9,625 bases of DNA. Origin: JASFYU01 sp045046905 (lineage in GTDB: Bacteria; Bacteroidota; Bacteroidia; Flavobacteriales; Flavobacteriaceae). Below are positions 5,483 to 9,625 of the stretch, in pieces; position 1 is the stretch's first letter; each line of letters begins with the position of its first letter. The notes beneath the pieces were generated by a model. The model had not been told where the DNA came from and did not search any database. It saw nothing but the letters and a program-made list of their open reading frames with translations. The position numbers and the translations under genes are program-made. The DNA lies in the NCBI GenBank assembly GCA_045046905.1, contig JASFYU010000082.1, positions 1 through 9,625 of the forward strand. The letters are read 5' to 3'.

Positions 5483-8041
5483 ATGTTGAAGCTTCCATAT
5501 AAATTAATTGTAACTGCTATTTTAGGCGGATTGGTCTTTACGGCCTGTTCTACCAAAAAAGATGCTTTCATAAACCGTAATTGGCACGCACTGAACACCA
5601 AGTACAACACCTTGTACAATGGTAACCTTGCCTTTGATCAGGGGAGAGAAGAACTCCATGCCAATTATAAGGATGATTATTGGGCAATTCTTCCCGTTGA
5701 GCGTTTAGAAGTTACCGATGATATCAAACTCGATTCAGAGGATAACAATCCTAATTTTATAATTGCCGAGGAAAAAGCGACCAAAGCCATTCAGAGGCAT
5801 AGTATGGATATCAAAGACGAAGAGCGCAACCCCCAGACTGATGAAGCCTTTCTTTTACTTGGTAAGGCGCGCTATTTTGATCAAAGATATATTCCCGCTT
5901 TAGAGGCCTTTAATTACATTCTTAGAAAGTATACCTATAGTGATAAATTGAACGAGGCCCATATATGGCGTGAAAAGGTCAATATTCGATTAGAAAATGA
6001 AGAGCTTGCTATCAAGAATTTAAAACGCTTGATGAAGTTCGAGACCTTAAAAGATCAGGAATATGCAGATGCCAGGGCTATGCTCGCACAGGCCTATATA
6101 AATTTGAACGTGCCTGATACGGCCATTCAACAGTTAAAAGTGGCATCGCACTATACCAAGAAGAAGCCTGAAAAGGGAAGGTATTATTATATTATCGGAC
6201 AACTCTATAATACATTACATCATAAAGACAGTGCCAACTATGCCTTTGACAAGGTAATTGCCTTGAACAGAAAATCACCAAGGGTCTATATGATCAATGC
6301 CGAAATTCAGAAGATTCGCAATACAAGGCTTAGCGATGAAAATAGCGAAGAAATTTTGGAGTATTTGACCGATTTGGAAGAAAATAGAGAAAACCGCCCT
6401 TTTTTAGATAAAATCTATCGACAGCTGGGGGAGTTTCATTTGGATCGAGCTGCTGACAGTTTGGCTCTGGTGTATTTCAACAAATCGCTACGTGCCACCC
6501 AGAATGAGCCTAAGCTAAACGCATTGAACTATGAAAATCTCGCCGAATACAATTTTGATAACAACATTTATAAGGTAGCAGGGGCCTATTATGATAGTGT
6601 GCTGACCAATTTACCTGAAAACACCAAGAAATTTCGTGCTGTCAAAAAGAAATTCGACAACTTGGAAGATGTCATCAAATACGAGGATGTGGTACAGTAT
6701 GCTGACAGTGTTATTAATTTATATACGATGTCTCCTGAAGAACGGGTAGCCTATTTTGAGGAATATATCTCGGCGATTAAAAAAGCAGATGAGGAAGCGG
6801 CCAAGAAAAAAGAAGATAAGATTACGGCCGGTTTTGCCTCCTTTAGTAAATCTAAAGGAGGTAAGGAAAACAAGGGTAAGTTTTACTTTTATAATATCAC
6901 AAGTTTAGGCTATGGCAAGAATGATTTTACCACCAAATGGGGCAACCGAATCTTGGAAGACGATTGGCGCTGGAGTAATAAGACCAGAGTCTTGCCTTCA
7001 GAAGTTACAAGCGCTAACGTTGTTGATGCTTCAAATGCCTCTTTGGATCCCCTAGGGGAGGAGAAGTATTCATTAGATTTTTATATGGATAAAATTCCGA
7101 CCGATGGTACCATTATCGATAGTCTGCATACAGAACGAAATTTCGCCAATTATCAATTGGGCTTAATTTATAAGGAAAAGTTTAAGGAGAACCTCTTAGC
7201 AGCTGGTAAATTGGAGGATGTGCTACAATCAGATCCTGAGGAACGCTTAATACTTCCCTCCAAATACAATTTGTACAAAATCTATGAAGAAGAAGGTAGC
7301 GCCTTGGCGGCCAGCATGAAGGAGAACATTATTCAAAACCATAAAAATTCTCGCTATGCCGAGATATTGCTGAACCCTCAGGCCGTATTGGCCAATAATT
7401 CAGATAGTCCTAGTGCCCGTTATGGCGCTTTGTATAAGCTGTATAAGGGTCAAGAGTTCCTGCAGGTGATTACCGGAGCCGAGGAGAATATCAATACATT
7501 CACGGGAGACCCCATAGTCCCAAAGTTCGAAATGCTGAAGGCAAATGCCATAGGTAGGTTACAGGGCTTTGAGCCTTTTAAAGAGGCATTGAATTATGTA
7601 GCCTTGACCTACCCTAATAATCCGGAAGGGAAAAAAGCAGAACAAATGGTGGCTGAACAATTGCCCAAGCTAGAGCCCTCTGCGTTTTCACCCGAGGTAA
7701 CATCCTCTGGAACAGGAAATTGGAAAGTGATGTTCCCGTTTCAACGGCATAAGAATGACGAGGCTTTAAAATTGGTCGAAAAATTAAAAAAATCAATCAA
7801 AGACCTAAAATACAAGAACATCGTTTCAAAAGATATTTATAATCTTGAAGATCAATTTGTAGTCGTTCACGGGTTCAAATCAAAAGAATATGCTCTAGGC
7901 TATGCCGAACTACTAAAAATTAACAGAGATTATAAGATTGATAATGAGAATTTTGTAATTTTATCTTCCAACTATAAAATAATACAAATACATAAAAATT
8001 TACAGGAATACAAGAACACGCTTTTAACCCCAAAACCATGA
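5483..8041 (+). CDS. sprE: SprE/PorW-type lipoprotein of type IX secretion and gliding motility
   Basis: This 852-residue lipoprotein has a hydrophobic signal segment ending in a lipobox (VFTAC, lipidated Cys22). It then continues STKKDAFINRNWHALNTKYN, the characteristic SprE opening. Helical TPR-like repeats fill much of residues 115-400 (for example AFLLLGKARYFDQRYIPALE). A Lys-rich linker near 435-460 leads to a strongly conserved block with FYFYN, then FTTKWGNRILEDDWRWSNK (about 465-500), which I regard as diagnostic for SprE/PorW. The C-terminal domain (about 745-845) is alpha/beta with QFVVVHGFKSKEYALGYAELL. In Flavobacterium johnsoniae and Porphyromonas gingivalis this protein is needed for type IX secretion, and in the former also for gliding. 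It should sit in the outer membrane facing the periplasm. The following bactofilin gene starts 4 bp after its stop. Confidence 0.93.
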   Translation: MLKLPYKLIVTAILGGLVFTACSTKKDAFINRNWHALNTKYNTLYNGNLAFDQGREELHANYKDDYWAILPVERLEVTDDIKLDSEDNNPNFIIAEEKATKAIQRHSMDIKDEERNPQTDEAFLLLGKARYFDQRYIPALEAFNYILRKYTYSDKLNEAHIWREKVNIRLENEELAIKNLKRLMKFETLKDQEYADARAMLAQAYINLNVPDTAIQQLKVASHYTKKKPEKGRYYYIIGQLYNTLHHKDSANYAFDKVIALNRKSPRVYMINAEIQKIRNTRLSDENSEEILEYLTDLEENRENRPFLDKIYRQLGEFHLDRAADSLALVYFNKSLRATQNEPKLNALNYENLAEYNFDNNIYKVAGAYYDSVLTNLPENTKKFRAVKKKFDNLEDVIKYEDVVQYADSVINLYTMSPEERVAYFEEYISAIKKADEEAAKKKEDKITAGFASFSKSKGGKENKGKFYFYNITSLGYGKNDFTTKWGNRILEDDWRWSNKTRVLPSEVTSANVVDASNASLDPLGEEKYSLDFYMDKIPTDGTIIDSLHTERNFANYQLGLIYKEKFKENLLAAGKLEDVLQSDPEERLILPSKYNLYKIYEEEGSALAASMKENIIQNHKNSRYAEILLNPQAVLANNSDSPSARYGALYKLYKGQEFLQVITGAEENINTFTGDPIVPKFEMLKANAIGRLQGFEPFKEALNYVALTYPNNPEGKKAEQMVAEQLPKLEPSAFSPEVTSSGTGNWKVMFPFQRHKNDEALKLVEKLKKSIKDLKYKNIVSKDIYNLEDQFVVVHGFKSKEYALGYAELLKINRDYKIDNENFVILSSNYKIIQIHKNLQEYKNTLLTPKP

Positions 8042-8045
8042 ATTA

Positions 8046-8513
8046 ATGTTTTCAGACAACAAAAAACCTAGAACTATGAACGAAATTGGCGGACAACCCA
8101 ACAGAATTGAAAAGAATACTAGAATCAAAGGAGATATTATTTCCGAGGCCGATTTTCGTATCGACGGAAAATTGGACGGTAATGTAAAAACCTCTGGTAA
8201 AGTAGTCATTGGCAAGGATGGCTATATTAACGGAAAAGTAGAATGTGTGAATGCTGATATCGAAGGCCACTTTAACGGTGAACTTTTGGTTTCGGACTTA
8301 CTTTCACTAAAAGCTTCGGCGGTAATCGAAGGCACGGTTTCAGTTACTAAATTGGCCGTTGAGCCCGGTGCTACCTTTAATGCATCATGTACCATGAAGG
8401 GCAAAGGAGGTTCATTGAGCAGTAGTTCGAGTTCATCAGCTTCCTCTGGCCTTAAGTCTTCAATGGGCAGTGGTAGTACTAGAATTGGCAATGAAAGGGC
8501 AAAAGTATCCTAA
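8046..8513 (+). CDS. Bactofilin (polymer-forming cytoskeletal protein, DUF583)
   Basis: This 155-residue protein has a disordered N-terminus (MFSDNKKPRTM...). The bactofilin right-handed beta-helix core spans about residues 20-120. It shows the repeating short-strand and glycine pattern KGDIISEADFRIDGKLDGNVKTSG, then VVIGKDGYINGKVE, then NADIEGHFNGEL, VIEGTV and KLAVEPGATFNASCTMKG. The tail (about 127-147) is a Ser/Gly-rich low-complexity stretch with a run of eight serines. Bactofilins polymerise without nucleotides and scaffold envelope machines, often at the membrane. The start at 8046 lies 4 bp after the sprE stop; a second ATG at 8076 is possible, but family members commonly keep the MFS-type N-terminus. 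The gene overlaps the next one by 23 bp. Translational linkage to sprE suggests, but does not prove, a shared function at the envelope. Confidence 0.92.
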   Translation: MFSDNKKPRTMNEIGGQPNRIEKNTRIKGDIISEADFRIDGKLDGNVKTSGKVVIGKDGYINGKVECVNADIEGHFNGELLVSDLLSLKASAVIEGTVSVTKLAVEPGATFNASCTMKGKGGSLSSSSSSSASSGLKSSMGSGSTRIGNERAKVS

Positions 8514-8718
8514 GAAGAACCATCTGAAAAATGTAGCGATGCTCTCGGGTATTGCCTTTGAAATGGGTGCCATAATATTTTTGGCGGCCAAAGGAGGTAT
8601 GTGGTTAGATGAACATTTCAAGAATGAAAAAAGAATATGTACGGCTATTGCCACACTTATTGGTGTGGCAATTTCAATTTGGGTAGTTTTGCAGCAATTA
8701 AAACGAATCAAGCAGTAA
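8491..8718 (+). CDS. AtpZ/AtpI-family small membrane protein of the ATP synthase locus
   Basis: This 75-residue protein has a Lys-rich cytoplasmic N-terminus (MKGQKYPKKNHLKN) and two TM segments at about residues 17-36 and 49-68. They are separated by the short loop DEHFKNEKRIC and followed by a basic tail (QQLKRIKQ). The features GIAFEMGAIIFLAAKGGMWLDEHF are those of the AtpZ/AtpI family, accessory proteins encoded just before atpB. They are reported to aid c-ring assembly or Mg2+ supply. I chose ATG 8491 over the upstream in-frame GTG 8470: the GTG form would add seven residues encoded by the bactofilin tail and gives a poor N-terminus. Even so the gene overlaps the bactofilin end by 23 bp. 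The TAA shares one base with the next ATG. Confidence 0.85.
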   Translation: MKGQKYPKKNHLKNVAMLSGIAFEMGAIIFLAAKGGMWLDEHFKNEKRICTAIATLIGVAISIWVVLQQLKRIKQ

Positions 8719-9110
8719 TGTCCAAAATACATCCCATTATTCAATTTTTGCTTGTCCTAATTTTTTCCTTAGGACTTTTATTTTTTAGCCATACAAGGGT
8801 TCTTCACACTCTCGGATTCTCAGAAAACGGGGACCTTATCGTCTTGTCCTACTTGATAAATGGTATTCTTGCCACCCTGATTTATATGCTTCTTTTTATT
8901 TTCAGGTACAAACTCAAAAACCAGATAGGCTTCCTTTTTATAGCGGGAAGTTTTTTAAAATTCATTGTTTTTTTCATTTTTTTCTATCCTATCTACAAAG
9001 AGGATGGAGAAATGAGTACACTAGAGTTTGCCGCCTTCTTTGCTCCCTACGCTCTTTCTTTGGTTATAGAGACAATTTTCATGGCCAAAATGCTTAAAAA
9101 ATTAGATTGA
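8718..9110 (+). CDS. Four-TM protein, DUF6168-like, encoded before atpB
   Basis: This 130-residue membrane protein has four hydrophobic segments at about residues 7-25, 42-62, 70-92 and 103-125, and ends with a basic tail (KMLKKLD). I chose the ATG at 8718, which overlaps the previous TAA by one base (TAATG). A frame extended upstream to 8637 would overlap the AtpZ gene by 82 bp and adds a Cys/Trp-rich leader with no family likeness. Proteins of this kind (DUF6168) sit between atpZ/atpI and atpB in many Flavobacteriaceae, where they may fill an AtpI-like second role. This is an inference from position and topology, as no catalytic motif is visible. It forms a likely operon with sprE, the bactofilin and atpZ. 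Confidence 0.75.
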   Translation: MSKIHPIIQFLLVLIFSLGLLFFSHTRVLHTLGFSENGDLIVLSYLINGILATLIYMLLFIFRYKLKNQIGFLFIAGSFLKFIVFFIFFYPIYKEDGEMSTLEFAAFFAPYALSLVIETIFMAKMLKKLD

Positions 9111-9144
9111 TTTTTGACTTCGTCCCCAGTTTAAAATAAACCTG

Positions 9145-9158
9145 AAAAAAGCTTTTTT
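9145..9158. other. AT-rich perfect palindrome between DUF6168 gene and atpB
   Basis: AAAAAAGCTTTTTT is a perfect 14-bp palindrome, 35 bp after the stop of the upstream gene. It has no loop and so is a poor hairpin. The T-run could still assist termination, or act as the T-rich -33 region of the atpB promoter. Confidence 0.35.
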
Positions 9159-9184
9159 AGTATTGCAATAATGGCTTACATTTG
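9153..9184 (+). promoter_or_regulatory. Bacteroidetes-type promoter for atpB
   Basis: TACATTTG (9177-9184) is an exact match to the phylum's -7 consensus TAnnTTTG. A run of six T (9153-9158) lies 18 nt upstream, in the place of the -33 TTTG element. Transcription would start about 7 nt after the box, near 9191, leaving a leader of roughly 27 nt before the ATG at 9218. It suggests that the ATP synthase genes have their own promoter in addition to any read-through from the sprE cluster. Confidence 0.68.
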
Positions 9185-9217
9185 CACCGATTTTTAAGAC
9201 ACTATTAGTTGAGTGAT

Positions 9218-9625
9218 ATGCTGCAAAAATTTTTGATTAAAAAGAGTACGTTTTTATTGCTTTTGATTTCTTTTGTATCTGTTGCTCAGCATCATGATGC
9301 CCAGGAAGCTGAGCAGAACGCTTCTACACATGAGCTTACTGAGATGAGCTTTAGAGAAAAAATAAAGGCAGATATTGATCACCACATCAAAGATTCTCAT
9401 TCATTTACTTTTTTCTCTGATTCAGAAACGAACATACACTACGGTTTTTCTTTACCTGTGATTTTATGGGATAATGGGTTACAATTCTTTTCTTCTTCAA
9501 AATTTCATCATGGTGAGACGGTTGCAGAGAGTAATGGAAACTATTACAAACTGTACCACAGTAAAATTTATAAGACTGATGCTGCTGGCACAATAGATTA
9601 TGATGCAGAACATCATGTATCAAAT
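9218..9625 (+). CDS. atpB: F0F1 ATP synthase subunit a, N-terminal part (runs off the window)
   Basis: The first 136 codons are present and the frame is open to the right edge. It begins with a signal peptide (MLQKFLIKK, then a hydrophobic stretch to SVA, with likely cleavage before QHHD near residue 24). A His- and acid-rich extension with DIDHHIKDSHSFTFF (residues 52-66) and LPVILWDNGLQFFSS (79-93) follows. Bacteroidetes AtpB proteins carry this long periplasmic extension before the five-helix core, whose proton-channel arginine lies beyond the window. The position directly after AtpZ and DUF6168-like genes agrees with the call. I chose ATG 9218 because it yields a complete signal peptide and fits the promoter at 9153-9184. 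The frame is complete so far, with no sign of decay. Confidence 0.85.
   Translation, partial: MLQKFLIKKSTFLLLLISFVSVAQHHDAQEAEQNASTHELTEMSFREKIKADIDHHIKDSHSFTFFSDSETNIHYGFSLPVILWDNGLQFFSSSKFHHGETVAESNGNYYKLYHSKIYKTDAAGTIDYDAEHHVSN

Noticed and set aside
8637..8717. Upstream extension of the DUF6168-like gene
   Set aside because: It overlaps atpZ in another frame and encodes an atypical leader. The ATG at 8718 with the TAATG overlap is far better.
8024..8744. Several minus-strand frames opposite bactofilin and atpZ
   Set aside because: They overlap each other and clear + strand genes and show no domain features.
9405..9623. Minus-strand frame opposite atpB
   Set aside because: The + strand encodes a recognisable AtpB N-terminus with a signal peptide; the reverse frame is a Cys/His-rich artefact.

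Overview
The window looks like a chromosomal segment from a marine-type member of the Flavobacteriaceae (Bacteroidetes). The evidence is an AT-rich genome with start codons preceded by A-rich stretches instead of clear Shine-Dalgarno sites, a TAnnTTTG-type promoter box before atpB, a SprE/PorW gliding and type IX secretion lipoprotein, a DUF5687 permease, and an AtpB with the long secreted N-terminal extension typical of the phylum. All genes I can support lie on the + strand. No genus can be assigned from this sequence alone.

Region 1 (1-1098) is decayed. It opens with the C-terminal end of an IS1595-like transposase (stop at 166). Next come a start-less 3' remnant of a small membrane-protein gene (171-350) and a small HAAS-like/membrane gene (347-891) broken by an in-frame TGA and a one-base slip in a T-run. 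An intergenic gap with palindromic repeats follows.

Region 2 (1033-2705) is a compact regulatory pair: a YCII/DGPF-domain protein whose stop overlaps the start of an ECF sigma factor with a long C-terminal extension (ECF42-like). A plausible self-recognised promoter (TGTCCC, 18 nt, CGTC) lies 38 nt before the first gene. The sigma gene ends inside a 9-bp inverted repeat followed by T residues.

Region 3 (2746-4992) is a two-gene ABC exporter: a DUF5687 membrane protein and its ATPase, separated by a 78-bp gap that carries a hairpin and a repeat fragment. A 490-bp stretch without a recognisable gene follows (4993-5482).

Region 4 (5483-9625) carries sprE/porW (type IX secretion and gliding), a bactofilin 4 bp downstream, a small AtpZ/AtpI-like protein overlapping the bactofilin tail, a four-TM DUF6168-like protein, and then, behind its own promoter, the first 136 codons of atpB (F0 subunit a). 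The first four are packed tightly enough to be one transcript, which links secretion/gliding, cytoskeleton and ATP-synthase accessory genes.

No wholly new system is convincingly visible. The items most worth a second look are the candidate ECF42 promoter, the doubly broken gene beside the IS end, the dispersed intergenic repeats, and the tight sprE-bactofilin-atpZ packing.
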